Origin: Actinomycetospora sp.
GTDB taxonomy: Bacteria; Actinomycetota; Actinomycetes; Mycobacteriales; Pseudonocardiaceae
Length of the DNA: 32,149 bases
Assembly (NCBI GenBank): GCA_029266415.1
Contig: JAQSWW010000017.1
Coordinates: 1-32,149, forward strand
Reading direction: 5' to 3'
The first letter of the stretch is position 1, and each line of letters starts with the position of its first letter. The notes under the pieces are model-generated. The model was not told where the DNA came from and did no database searches. It worked only from the letters and a program-made list of their open reading frames with translations. Below, piece after piece: positions 8,207-15,926 of this stretch. The translations under genes and the position numbers were made by a program.

Positions 8207-9102
8207 GCGCCCTCCCCGAAGAGGTGGCGACGCCAGCGCGGGTCGATGGCCGTGTGGTCGAGCAGGACGAACAGGTCGGCGACGCCGAAGTCGGGGTCGA
8301 GCGCGGGTGGCCCGCCGATCTCGGCGCCGAGGCGCAGGTAGCCGCGCAGCAGCGGCGGGAGCGCGCCGCGGGCGGCCCGGCCTGCGGCGGGCGCGTGCGG
8401 GTCGTGCGCGTCGATCGGGGCCTCGCGCCACGGCCGTACCCGGCGGGCGGCCGGGGCGAGGTGGCGCGACGCGACGAGGTCCCACACGCCGCCGTACAGG
8501 GCGCCCCCGCCGGTCAGCGGGACGCTGGCGCACCCGACGACCCAGCGGTGCCCGGTGAGCGCCATGAACCGCCCGATGCCGGCCCAGACGAGCGAGAGCA
8601 CGACGCCGTGGCGGTGCGCGGGGTGCACGCAGGAGCGCCCGACCTCGACGAGCCCGGCGCGCAACGGGTCGATGGCGGCGAGGTCGAACTCGGTGTCGGC
8701 GTACAGGCGCCCGGCCGCCCGCGCGCCGTCCGGGGTGAGCATCCGGTAGGTGCCGACGATCTCTCCGGTCGCGTCCTCGCGCACCACGAGGTGGTCGCAG
8801 TGCGCGTCGAACGCGTCGGCGTCGCGGCCGTCGGCCGCGGCCGCCAGGGCGACGGCGTCGTCCGCGGCCGGGCGGGCGCCCTGCTCGCCGGCGAACACGG
8901 CGTGGCGCAGCCGCTGCGCCGCGGCGACGTGGGCGGGCTCGCGGGTCAGCAGCAGGCTGTAGCGCCCGGCGGCTCCGGCCGCGGTCCTGACCGCGGTGCC
9001 GTCGGGGACCGCGGGCGCGGGCCCGGTGGGCGGGGTGAACCGCTCGTCCTGGCGGGCGGGGGCGGGTCCGGAGGACCGCGCCAGCACCTGGGATGTGGCC
9101 AT
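8203..9102 (-). CDS. olsB: GNAT-fold acyltransferase, OlsB-like (ornithine N-acyltransferase)
   Basis: 299 aa from the ATG at 9102; a GTG at 9141 would add 13 residues. The domain begins with YSLLLTREPAHVAAAQRLRHAVFAGEQGA, the usual opening of OlsB/autoinducer synthase-like GNAT proteins. It continues with DHLVVREDATGEIVGTYRML, the VEVGRSCVHPAHR strand and LVWAGIGRFM, and ends with YLRLGAEIGGPPALDPDFGVADLFVLLD, a characteristic OlsB C-terminal segment. OlsB condenses 3-hydroxyacyl-ACP with the alpha-amino group of ornithine, giving lyso-ornithine lipid. The first ~50 residues look disordered. The gene runs directly into the OlsA-like gene, which supports a joint pathway. Amino-acid specificity cannot be read from sequence. 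Confidence 0.8.
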   Translation of the reverse strand: MATSQVLARSSGPAPARQDERFTPPTGPAPAVPDGTAVRTAAGAAGRYSLLLTREPAHVAAAQRLRHAVFAGEQGARPAADDAVALAAAADGRDADAFDAHCDHLVVREDATGEIVGTYRMLTPDGARAAGRLYADTEFDLAAIDPLRAGLVEVGRSCVHPAHRHGVVLSLVWAGIGRFMALTGHRWVVGCASVPLTGGGALYGGVWDLVASRHLAPAARRVRPWREAPIDAHDPHAPAAGRAARGALPPLLRGYLRLGAEIGGPPALDPDFGVADLFVLLDHTAIDPRWRRHLFGEGA

Positions 9103-9175
9103 GGCCCGGTGTCTACGGACCGAGATCGCCCGGCGGCCCACCCCGGCGTGACCGACGGGTGTGGTCCCGGTGAAC

Positions 9176-10327
9176 TCAGGCCGCGGCCGCGCCGCCGGTG
9201 TCGCCGTCGTCGCCGACCCGTCCGCCCCGGACCGCCGCGTAGTGACCGAGCAGCTCCTCGCACACCGAGGGCCAGGTCCGGCCGAGCACGGCCCGCCGAC
9301 CCGCCGCCCCCATGGCGCGGCGCTCGTCGGCGTCGTCGCGCCACGCGGCGACCCGCCCGACGATCCCGGCGTCGGGGCCGGCCGGGTCGTAGAGCCAGCC
9401 GGTGCGGCCCGGGGCGACCAGGTCGGCGACCCCGCCCGCGTCGGGCGCGAGCACCGGCAGGCCCGAGGCCTGGGCCTCCTGCACCGCCTGGCAGAACGTC
9501 TCGTGGGGCCCGGTGTGGACGAAGGCGTCGCAGGACGCGTAGGACCGGGCGAGCTCGGTGCCGCCCCGGAAGCCCAGGAAGTGCGCCGACGGGAGCAGCT
9601 CGCCCAGGCGCGCCCGCGACGGCCCGTCGCCGACCACGACGACGCGCACCCCGGGCAGCCCCTCGAGGGCGGCGAGCCGCTCGACCTGCTTCTCCGGCGC
9701 GAGGCGCCCGACGTAGCCCACGAGCAGCTCGCCGTGCGGCGCGAGCGCGGCGCGCAGGTCGTCGTCGCGGCGCGCCGGGTCGAAGCGCACCGTGTCGACC
9801 CCGCGGCCCCACCGGTGCACGCGCGGGACGCCGTGGGCGCGCAGCGCGTCCACCGCCCAGCGCGACGGGGCCAGCGTGCGGGCCGCCCCCGAGTGCAGGC
9901 GGCGGATCCAGCGCCACGCGGTGCGGGCGGTCAGGCCGATGCCGTACGACGCGGCGAAGCCGGCCACGTCGGTCTGGTAGACGGCGACAGCCGGGACGTG
10001 CATCCGGCGCGCGACGGTCAGCGCCCGCGCCCCGAGCACGAACGGCGACGCGAGGTGCACGACGTCGGGGCGGAACTCGGCGAGCGCGGCGCGCACCGCG
10101 GGTGTCGGCACCCCGACGGGCAGCGAGTCCACCACCGGCAGGTCGACGGCCGGGACGCGCACGACGGGCACGTGCGGGGCGCCGGGCACCTCGTCCGGAC
10201 CCGCGCCCGGGGCGATGACCATGGCTTCGTGCCCTCGGCGCCGGAGGTGGGCGACGACCTGGAGCACGGAGTTGGTGACGCCGTTGACGGCGGGGAGGAA
10301 GGACTCGGTGACGACGGCGACGCGCAC
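9176..10327 (-). CDS. mgtA: GT4 glycosyltransferase, MgtA-like GDP-mannose-dependent
   Basis: 383 aa. It is a GT-B enzyme. The N-terminal Rossmann half starts [20 protein letters not shown] and includes [12 protein letters not shown] and [14 protein letters not shown]. The C-terminal half has [16 protein letters not shown], then [33 protein letters not shown] and [11 protein letters not shown], holding the EX7E-like donor site. It closely resembles mycobacterial MgtA (Rv0557), which mannosylates a glucuronosyl-diacylglycerol. The GTG at 10327 gives an N-terminus matching MgtA; the frame stays open to 10402. It precedes olsB on the same strand by 73 nt, so all four lipid genes could be co-transcribed. 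Another mannosyltransferase of the PimB type is a less likely alternative. Confidence 0.82.
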   Translation of the reverse strand: MRVAVVTESFLPAVNGVTNSVLQVVAHLRRRGHEAMVIAPGAGPDEVPGAPHVPVVRVPAVDLPVVDSLPVGVPTPAVRAALAEFRPDVVHLASPFVLGARALTVARRMHVPAVAVYQTDVAGFAASYGIGLTARTAWRWIRRLHSGAARTLAPSRWAVDALRAHGVPRVHRWGRGVDTVRFDPARRDDDLRAALAPHGELLVGYVGRLAPEKQVERLAALEGLPGVRVVVVGDGPSRARLGELLPSAHFLGFRGGTELARSYASCDAFVHTGPHETFCQAVQEAQASGLPVLAPDAGGVADLVAPGRTGWLYDPAGPDAGIVGRVAAWRDDADERRAMGAAGRRAVLGRTWPSVCEELLGHYAAVRGGRVGDDGDTGGAAAA

Positions 10328-10689
10328 ACCGGGGACCGTTGCCGCGCCGGGGCGCCTCCGGCCGTCCACGACGTGTCGCGGGACCCAACACCGACCCAAC
10401 ACTGGGCCCGGCTCGCGCGCGCCGCTCGCGTGCGTGAGATCCCTCCGAGGTCACCGAGGGTCACGTGACGGCCGCCCCCTCGCCGCCCTCCGGCGTGTCG
10501 TGCCGGGTCGATGCGGCGTGTCGGCCACGGAGGGTCGAACTCGTGCCTTCCGATGGGATGGACGGGGGATACACCCATGTTGACACCGGCCCGGAACTGT
10601 CGGCTACTGGACACGTCGCTGGACACGACCGGCGGCCCGGGCGGCCGTCGTGCGGGCGTGCCCGGCCGGCGTCCCGGGGAGGGAGGACC
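10328..10689. promoter_or_regulatory. Divergent promoter region between mgtA and the DUF574 gene
   Basis: A 362-nt region without a gene. On the plus strand TTGACA (10580-10585) lies 17 nt before GCTACT (10603-10608), a fair sigma70-type promoter for the methyltransferase at 10690. Closer to mgtA, GTCACGTGAC (10460-10469) is a perfect 10-bp palindrome with further GGTCAC copies just before it. It could be an operator. Confidence 0.45.
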
Positions 10690-11532
10690 GTGGTCGACGA
10701 GCCGCGCACTCCCGCCTCGGGCCTCCCGCTGCGCCTCGCGGAGGACGACCTCGAGCGGCCGTCGTCCGCGCGCGTCTACGACTTCCTGCTCGGCGGCACC
10801 TCGCACGGCGCGGTGGACCGCCACCTCGGCCGCGAGCTCATCGACGCCGAGCCCCTCGTCGTGCCCATCGTGCGCGAGAACCGGTCGTTCCTGCGCCGGG
10901 CGGTCACCTTCCTCGCCCACGCGGGCATCGACCAGTTCCTCGACCTCGGGTCCGGGATCCCGACCATGGGCAACACCCACGAGGTCGCGCGGCGCGTCGT
11001 CCCCGACGCCCGCGTGGCCTACGTCGACGTCGACCCGGTCGCGGTGGCGCACGGCGAGCTGCTGCTCGGGCGCACCACGGGCGTCACCGTCTCCCGGGGC
11101 GACCTGCGCCGGCCCGACGACGTCCTGGGCACGCCCGCCGTCCGCGACGTGCTCGACCTCGACCGCCCCGTCGGCCTGCTGTTGTTCTCGGTGCTCCAGC
11201 ACCTGCCCGACGGCGAGGAGGCCCGCGCGGTGGTCGCCGAGTACCTCTCGCACCTGGTGGCGGGCAGCGCGCTGGCCGTCTCGCACCTGTCCGGGGACGA
11301 CCCGCGCGTCGACGTCGACGCGGTGCGCCGGCTCAGCACCGCCTACCCCCGCGGCGGGATCACGCCCCGGTCGGCCGGCGACCTCGCCGGGATCATCGCG
11401 GGCGTCGAGCTGGTCGCGCCGGGGCTCGTGTTCGCGGCGCAGTGGCGCCCGGAGCCGCGGCGCGTGGGCGAGCCGGACGGCGAGCCCTGCTGCGGGCACC
11501 GTGCCGCGGTCGGCTTCGTGCCCGCGCGGTAG
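10690..11532 (+). CDS. SAM-dependent methyltransferase, SAV2177/DUF574 family
   Basis: 280 aa, the usual family length. Typical landmarks are SARVYDFLLGGTSHGAVDR near the N-terminus, NRSFLRRAVTFLAHAGIDQFLDLGSGIPTMGNTHEVAR with the SAM motif, VAYVDVDPVAVAH, LLFSVLQHLPD and a C-terminal LVAPGLVFAAQWRPE. The family is abundant in actinomycetes and its substrates are mostly unknown. The GTG at 10690 has GGGAGG 5 nt upstream, and a TTGACA promoter candidate lies about 105 nt before. It appears monocistronic. An imperfect hairpin follows the stop. Confidence 0.85.
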   Translation: MVDEPRTPASGLPLRLAEDDLERPSSARVYDFLLGGTSHGAVDRHLGRELIDAEPLVVPIVRENRSFLRRAVTFLAHAGIDQFLDLGSGIPTMGNTHEVARRVVPDARVAYVDVDPVAVAHGELLLGRTTGVTVSRGDLRRPDDVLGTPAVRDVLDLDRPVGLLLFSVLQHLPDGEEARAVVAEYLSHLVAGSALAVSHLSGDDPRVDVDAVRRLSTAYPRGGITPRSAGDLAGIIAGVELVAPGLVFAAQWRPEPRRVGEPDGEPCCGHRAAVGFVPAR

Positions 11533-11574
11533 CGCCCCGCCCACCTCGCTCCCCGCACGACCCGACGCACCGTT

Positions 11575-11606
11575 CGGAGCAACGACGACCACGAGTCATT
11601 GCTCCG
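11575..11606. repeat. Inverted repeat after the DUF574 gene
   Basis: CGGAGCAA (11575-11582) and TTGCTCCG (11599-11606) form an 8-bp stem with a 16-nt loop, 43 nt past the stop. It is a weak terminator candidate or an operator for the Rpf-like gene. The rest of 11533-11802 shows nothing clear; no ydaO/c-di-AMP riboswitch core was recognisable. Confidence 0.35.
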
Positions 11607-11802
11607 TTCGCCGTCCGACGACCATGATCGACCACTCACCGCGACACCCGGCGTCTCGGTTCGTCACGGCTTGTCACTGAAGGTCTCGGTGCGGTTACGG
11701 TCCCTCCCCGTCGCCCGCTCCCCAGCACCACCTCCCGGGCCGACGCACGGGTCGGTCCCCCGCCGATCTCGCGAGATGAACCCCGAACGGATCGGAGTCC
11801 CG

Positions 11803-12177
11803 ATGTCTGGACGCCACCACATGCCCTGCCCCTCCTCCCGCCCCGTGCTGCGCGCGGGCGTCGTCGCCGCGGTCGCCGTCACCGGCCCGCTGGCGATCGC
11901 CGGGACGGCGGTGGCCGCGCCGTCGGCGTCCTCGGGCACCTGGGACCGCCTGGCGATGTGCGAGAGCACCCAGAACTGGGAGGCCGACACCGGGAACGGG
12001 TTCAAGGGCGGGCTGCAGTTCACCGACTCGACGTGGGAGGAGTTCGGCGGCGAGCAGTACGCCGAGTCCCCCGACGAGGCCTCGCGCTCGGAGCAGATCG
12101 CCGTCGCGCGCAAGGTGCAGGAGGAGCAGGGCTGGAACGCCTGGCCGACCTGCTCGGAGGAGCTGGGCCTGCAGTAG
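11803..12177 (+). CDS. Resuscitation-promoting factor-like transglycosylase
   Basis: 124 aa. A signal peptide is clear: basic start, hydrophobic core RAGVVAAVAVTGPLAIAG and likely cleavage after AVAA near residue 39. The mature part is a single Rpf/transglycosylase-like domain: WDRLAMCESTQNWEADTGN, then FKGGLQFTDSTWEEFGG and QIAVARKVQEEQGWNAWPTC. Glu54 fits the catalytic acid. Cys53 and Cys117 match the conserved disulfide pair. Such proteins cleave peptidoglycan glycan strands and wake dormant cells. The ATG at 11803 is chosen for GGAG 6 nt upstream; an ATG at 11776 is possible. It has no LysM or other wall-binding domain, so this is a minimal member. A hairpin follows. Confidence 0.88.
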   Translation: MSGRHHMPCPSSRPVLRAGVVAAVAVTGPLAIAGTAVAAPSASSGTWDRLAMCESTQNWEADTGNGFKGGLQFTDSTWEEFGGEQYAESPDEASRSEQIAVARKVQEEQGWNAWPTCSEELGLQ

Positions 12178-12182
12178 CCCGT

Positions 12183-12205
12183 GCCAGCGTGGGGGCCACG
12201 CTGGC
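12183..12205 (+). terminator. Hairpin terminator after the Rpf-like gene
   Basis: A perfect 10-bp stem, GCCAGCGTGG (12183-12192) with CCACGCTGGC (12196-12205), and a GGG loop. It starts 6 nt past the stop codon. A smaller hairpin, TGGCG-N5-CGCCA, overlaps its 3' side at 12202-12216. Confidence 0.65.
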
Positions 12206-12295
12206 GTTGGACGCCAGGAAATCCCCCCGCTCGGCTGTCGCGCTGCGGCACGGAGCGGAGCGGAGCTGCCGCGCCGGAGGCCAGGCACTGCCACG

Positions 12296-13948
12296 ATGTC
12301 GGGCATGCCCGACGCCGACGTCATCGTGGTCGGGGCCGGCCTCGCCGGCCTCGTCGCCACCGCCGAGCTCGCCGACGCGGGACGCCGGGTGCTCCTGCTC
12401 GACCAGGAGCCCGAGGCGTCGCTCGGCGGGCAGGCGTGGTGGTCGTTCGGCGGGCTCTTCCTCGTCGACAGCCCCGAGCAGCGCCGCCTGCGCGTGCGCG
12501 ACTCCTTCGACCTCGCCTGGTCCGACTGGACCTCCAGCGCCGGCTTCGACCGTCCCGACGAGGACCGCTGGGGCCGCGAGTGGGCCCGCGCCTACGTCGA
12601 GTGGGCCGCCGGCGAGAAGCGCCCGTGGCTGCACGCGATGGGTGTGCGCTTCTTCCCCGTCGTCGGCTGGGCCGAGCGCGGCGGCGCGTCGGCCACCGGC
12701 CACGGCAACTCGGTGCCCCGCTTCCACATCGTCTGGGGCACCGGCCCGGGCGTCCTCGAACCGTTCCTGCGCCGGGTGCAGGCCGCCGTCGACGACGGCC
12801 GCGTGACGATCCGGTACCGCCACCGCGTCGACGCGCTCGAGGTCACCGCCGGCGCGGTGACCGGGGTGTCGGGCTCCGTGCTCGAGCCCTCCGAGGTGGC
12901 CCGCGGCGAGTCGAGCTCGCGCACCGCGGTCGGCTCCTTCGCGCTGAGCGCCCCGAGCGTCGTCGTCACCTCCGGCGGCATCGGCGGCGACCACGACGCC
13001 GTGCGCCGCCACTGGCCCGAGCGTCTCGGGCCGCCGCCGCGGGACATGATCTCCGGGGTGCCCGCCCACGTCGACGGCCGCATGATCGGCATCAGCGAGG
13101 ACGCCGGCGCGCGCGTCGTCAACCGCGACCGGATGTGGCACTACACCGAGGGCATCGTCAACCACTCGCCGGTGTGGCCGCTGCACGGCATCCGCATCCT
13201 GCCCGGGCCGTCGTCGCTGTGGTTCGACGCCGAGGGCCACCGCCTGCCGGCCCCGCTGTGGCCCGGCTACGACACGCTCGCGACGCTGGCCCACATCCGG
13301 CGCACCGGCCACGACCACACCTGGTTCGTGCTGACCCAGCGGATCCTCGAGAAGGAGTTCGCGCTGTCGGGCTCCGAGCAGAACCCCGACTTCACCGGCC
13401 GGGACATCCGGCTCACACTGCAGCGGGTGCGGCCGGGGCCCACCGAGCCCGTCGCCGCGTTCCAGCGCTCGGGCGAGGACTTCGTGCAGGCCGACGACCT
13501 GCCCACCCTCGTCGCGCGCATGAACGCCCTGACGCCGACGCCGCTGCTCGACGCGGCGGTCCTCGAGCGCGAGGTGCTGGCCCGCGACGCCGAGCTCGCC
13601 AACCCGTACGGCAAGGACGGCCAGCTGGCCGCCATCCGCAACGCCCGCGCCTACCTCGGTGACCGCCTCGTGCGCACCGCCCCGCCCCACCGCATCCTCG
13701 ACCCGGCCGCCGGCCCGCTGGTGGCGGTCAAGCTGCACGTGCTCACTCGCAAGACCCTCGGCGGGCTCTGGACCGACCTCGACGGCCGCGTCCTGCGGGC
13801 CGACGGGACGCCGTTCCCGGGGCTGTACGCAGCGGGCGAGGCCGCGGGCTTCGGCGGCGGCGGGGTGCACGGCTACCGCTCGCTGGAGGGGACGTTCCTC
13901 GGCGGCTGCCTGTTCTCGGGCCGCCAGGTGGGACGCGCACTGGCCTGA
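12296..13948 (+). CDS. FAD-binding dehydrogenase (fumarate reductase/KstD-like)
   Basis: 550 aa. The N-terminal dinucleotide motif is DVIVVGAGLAGLVATAELADAGRRVLLLDQE, with GGQAWWSFGG soon after. A second FAD segment, GLYAAGEAAGFGGGGVHGYRSLEGTFLGGCLFSGR, closes the protein. This is the layout of FAD-binding dehydrogenases of the fumarate reductase/3-ketosteroid dehydrogenase superfamily, and resembles mycobacterial Rv0785. The substrate is unknown; no haem domain or steroid gene is nearby. The ATG at 12296 has a distant GGAGG (15 nt); the ATG at 12305 is an alternative. It appears monocistronic. Confidence 0.82.
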   Translation: MSGMPDADVIVVGAGLAGLVATAELADAGRRVLLLDQEPEASLGGQAWWSFGGLFLVDSPEQRRLRVRDSFDLAWSDWTSSAGFDRPDEDRWGREWARAYVEWAAGEKRPWLHAMGVRFFPVVGWAERGGASATGHGNSVPRFHIVWGTGPGVLEPFLRRVQAAVDDGRVTIRYRHRVDALEVTAGAVTGVSGSVLEPSEVARGESSSRTAVGSFALSAPSVVVTSGGIGGDHDAVRRHWPERLGPPPRDMISGVPAHVDGRMIGISEDAGARVVNRDRMWHYTEGIVNHSPVWPLHGIRILPGPSSLWFDAEGHRLPAPLWPGYDTLATLAHIRRTGHDHTWFVLTQRILEKEFALSGSEQNPDFTGRDIRLTLQRVRPGPTEPVAAFQRSGEDFVQADDLPTLVARMNALTPTPLLDAAVLEREVLARDAELANPYGKDGQLAAIRNARAYLGDRLVRTAPPHRILDPAAGPLVAVKLHVLTRKTLGGLWTDLDGRVLRADGTPFPGLYAAGEAAGFGGGGVHGYRSLEGTFLGGCLFSGRQVGRALA

Positions 13949-14073
13949 TCGGCGTCCCTGTCGCTCGCCGTGGTCCTGGGCTCGACACCATCGACCGCCT
14001 CGCCCGTCCCCGCGTCCTCGACCGTGGACGTGGTACCGGTCGCGCCGGCCGCGAGGGCAGCGGTCGATCCCGT

Positions 14074-14321
14074 GACCGCGGCACGGACCATCACCACCAC
14101 CCCCACCACCACCCCCACCACCACGACGGCCCGCACCCGGGCGAGCGTCGACGGGGTGTGGGCAGCGAGCCGTCTCGGCGGGCGAGTTCGACACGTCGTG
14201 CTCCGAGTACCAGGGCTACCTCGACCCGGGCACGGTCGCCGGTCGCGCGCCGAACTCCGGGCAGCTCCAGACGGAGTACGGGTGCGAGCAGGGCTACATC
14301 CCCGAGGACGAGTGCGGCTGA
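14074..14321 (+). pseudogene. Remnant of a small secreted cysteine-containing protein
   Basis: The frame from 14074 to the TGA at 14319-14321 has no ATG, GTG or TTG start and no signal peptide. From about 14177 it reads as ordinary protein: [20 protein letters not shown], then [20 protein letters not shown] and YIPEDECG. This has three Cys and acidic/aromatic content unlike GC-shadow sequence. It looks like the C-terminal end of a small exported actinobacterial protein, though I cannot name the family. The upstream part runs into the 12-bp repeats, where the frame may have been lost. An alternative is a real gene whose start lies in another frame because of a sequencing error. Confidence 0.45.
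14091..14126. repeat. Three tandem 12-bp repeats (CCACCACCACCC type)
   Basis: Three near-identical 12-nt units at 14091-14102, 14103-14114 and 14115-14126. Because 12 is a multiple of 3, every frame gives repeats: Thr/Pro, His/Pro or Pro only on the plus strand and Val/Gly on the minus strand. This creates false coding signals in the gap after the FAD dehydrogenase. Confidence 0.75.
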
Positions 14322-14340
14322 GGCCCGCCCCGACCCCCGA

Positions 14341-14793
14341 TCAGCCGGTGGACGCCCGCCGGCGGCGCAGCAGCACCATCACGCCGACCACGACGAGCAG
14401 GACCGCCGCGCCACCGAGCCACCGCAGGGTCGTGCTGCCCGCGCCGCTGTCGGCGACGATGAGCGTCGTGGTCAGCGGGCGGTCGCCGCAGGTCGCGGTC
14501 ACGGTGACCGGGCCGGGCGCGGCGTCGGCGGCCACGGTGAGCGTCGAGGACACCGACCACGGCTGGTGGCCCTCGGGGTCGCGCAGCCACGGTCCGCCGG
14601 TGATGCCCGGGCCGGTGGCGGGCGCGGTCGTCGGCTCCTCGCAGCCCATCTGCGCCGACACGGTGGTGCCGGGGGCGACCGGGGCGCCGTCGCCGATGAT
14701 GACCAGGCCCGGGTCGGCGACCGCACCCGGCCCGCCGGTCAGGGAGAAGACGAGGACCACGACCATCGCCAGCACGACGCGCACCCTCGTCAC
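14341..14793 (-). CDS. Secreted, C-terminally membrane-anchored small protein
   Basis: 150 aa. A signal peptide ([20 protein letters not shown], cleavage probably near GAVA-DP) is followed by a ~85-residue extracellular part with alternating beta-like stretches and two Cys (MGCEEP and TATCGDRP), suggesting a disulfide-linked Ig-like fold. A C-terminal membrane span at about 122-142 ([20 protein letters not shown]) ends in RRRRASTG. The layout is like a wall-anchored protein, but there is no LPXTG motif. The GTG at 14793 has no strong ribosome site. It diverges from the aldo-keto reductase gene. Function unknown. Confidence 0.7.
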   Translation of the reverse strand: MTRVRVVLAMVVVLVFSLTGGPGAVADPGLVIIGDGAPVAPGTTVSAQMGCEEPTTAPATGPGITGGPWLRDPEGHQPWSVSSTLTVAADAAPGPVTVTATCGDRPLTTTLIVADSGAGSTTLRWLGGAAVLLVVVGVMVLLRRRRASTG

Positions 14794-14872
14794 CGTGCCA
14801 CGCCCGTCACGCCCCGCGGGTCACCGCGAGGGCACACGTTCAGGGCACGGTGGACCGGGGCAGCCACGCGGC

Positions 14873-15874
14873 ATGGAGCAACGCACTCTCGGCAGCCAGG
14901 GCCTGCGCGTGTCCGCGCTGGGCCTGGGCTGCATGGGCATGACCTTCGCCTACGGCGGGCAGGACGACGCCGAGTCGCGCGCGACCCTCGAGCGTGCCCT
15001 CGAGCTCGGCGTCACGTTCTTCGACACCGCCGACATGTACGGCCCGCACACCAACGAGGAGCTGCTCGGCTCGGTGCTCTCGCGGCGCCGGGACGAGGTC
15101 ACGCTCGCTACGAAGTTCGGCAACGAGATCGGGCCCGACGGCAAGGGCACCGGGCGCGTCAACGGCCGCCCGGACTACCTGCGCGGGCAGATCGACGGCT
15201 CGCTGCGGCGCCTGGCCACCGACCACGTCGACCTCTACTACCAGCACCGGGTCGACCCCGAGGTCCCGATCGAGGAGACCTGGGGCGCGCTCGGCGAGCT
15301 CGTCGAGGCCGGCAAGGTGCGCTTCCTCGGCATCTCCGAGGCCGCGCCCGAGACCATCCGTCGTGCGCACGCCACCGCGCCGGTCAGCGCCGTGCAGACC
15401 GAGTACTCGCTGTTCACCCGCGACGTCGAGGACGACGGGGTGCTCGCGACCTGCCGCGAGCTGGGCATCGGCTTCGTGCCCTACAGCCCGATCGGCCGCG
15501 GCTTCCTCGCCGGCACGATCCGCTCGACCGACGACCTGCCCGAGGGTGACTGGCGCCGGAACTCGCCGCGCTTCCAGGGCGAGGCGCTGCAGGCCAACCT
15601 GCGGGTGCTCGACGAGGTCGACGCGCTGGCCGAGCGCAAGGGCGTGACGCCGACCCAGCTCGCGCTGGCCTGGGTGCTGGCGCAGGGCTCCGAGAACAGC
15701 GACGTCGTGCCGATCCCGGGCACCAAGCGCCGCCGCTACCTCGAGGAGAACGTGGGCGCGGTCGATGTGGTGCTCACGGCCGAGGAGCTCGCGACGATCG
15801 AGGAGGTGGCCCCCGCCGGCGTCGCGACCGGCGAGCGCTACCCCGCCGCGGCCATGACGACCCTCAACCACTGA
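14873..15874 (+). CDS. Aldo/keto reductase
   Basis: 333 aa. The catalytic tetrad is present: Asp51 (FFDTADMY), Tyr56, Lys81 (LATKFG) and His126 (YYQHRVD). An NADPH-binding C-terminal part has [20 protein letters not shown]. The start [23 protein letters not shown] and the tail resemble the YakC/AKR13 group of soluble reductases that reduce aldehydes and ketones. The substrate is not evident. Its nearest neighbours are unrelated. The ATG at 14873 fits the family N-terminus, although no strong ribosome site is visible. The stop is followed 2 nt later by the 50-bp palindrome. Confidence 0.9.
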   Translation: MEQRTLGSQGLRVSALGLGCMGMTFAYGGQDDAESRATLERALELGVTFFDTADMYGPHTNEELLGSVLSRRRDEVTLATKFGNEIGPDGKGTGRVNGRPDYLRGQIDGSLRRLATDHVDLYYQHRVDPEVPIEETWGALGELVEAGKVRFLGISEAAPETIRRAHATAPVSAVQTEYSLFTRDVEDDGVLATCRELGIGFVPYSPIGRGFLAGTIRSTDDLPEGDWRRNSPRFQGEALQANLRVLDEVDALAERKGVTPTQLALAWVLAQGSENSDVVPIPGTKRRRYLEENVGAVDVVLTAEELATIEEVAPAGVATGERYPAAAMTTLNH

Positions 15875-15876
15875 CC

Positions 15877-15926
15877 CGTACGTGAGCGATATTCGCGGCT
15901 ATAGCCGCGAATATCGCTCACGTACG
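15877..15926. repeat. Perfect 50-bp palindrome between convergent genes
   Basis: Left half CGTACGTGAGCGATATTCGC plus GGCTA (15877-15901) and its exact reverse complement (15902-15926), with no loop. It is far more AT-rich than its surroundings. It lies 2 nt after the aldo-keto reductase stop. It also supplies the last eight sense codons (VRERYSRL) and the TAG of the minus-strand esterase. A diverged relative occurs at 28892-28937, so it is a member of a dispersed family. It would act as a terminator in both directions. Confidence 0.9.

Noticed and set aside
10465..10689. N-terminal extension of the DUF574 methyltransferase
   Set aside because: The frame is open, but the family begins at the GTG with a strong ribosome site at 10690, and a promoter-like TTGACA lies inside the extension.
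11533..11802. Possible c-di-AMP (ydaO) riboswitch upstream of the Rpf-like gene
   Set aside because: Such elements precede some actinobacterial rpf genes, but the conserved core segments were not recognisable here.
14091..14126. CRISPR-like or short tandem array
   Set aside because: Three contiguous 12-bp units without spacers form a simple repeat, not a CRISPR array.
13873..14136. Minus-strand frame starting with a hydrophobic Val/Gly stretch, like a signal anchor
   Set aside because: The hydrophobic part is the translation of the 12-bp tandem repeats, and the rest overlaps the end of the FAD dehydrogenase gene. No ribosome site is seen.
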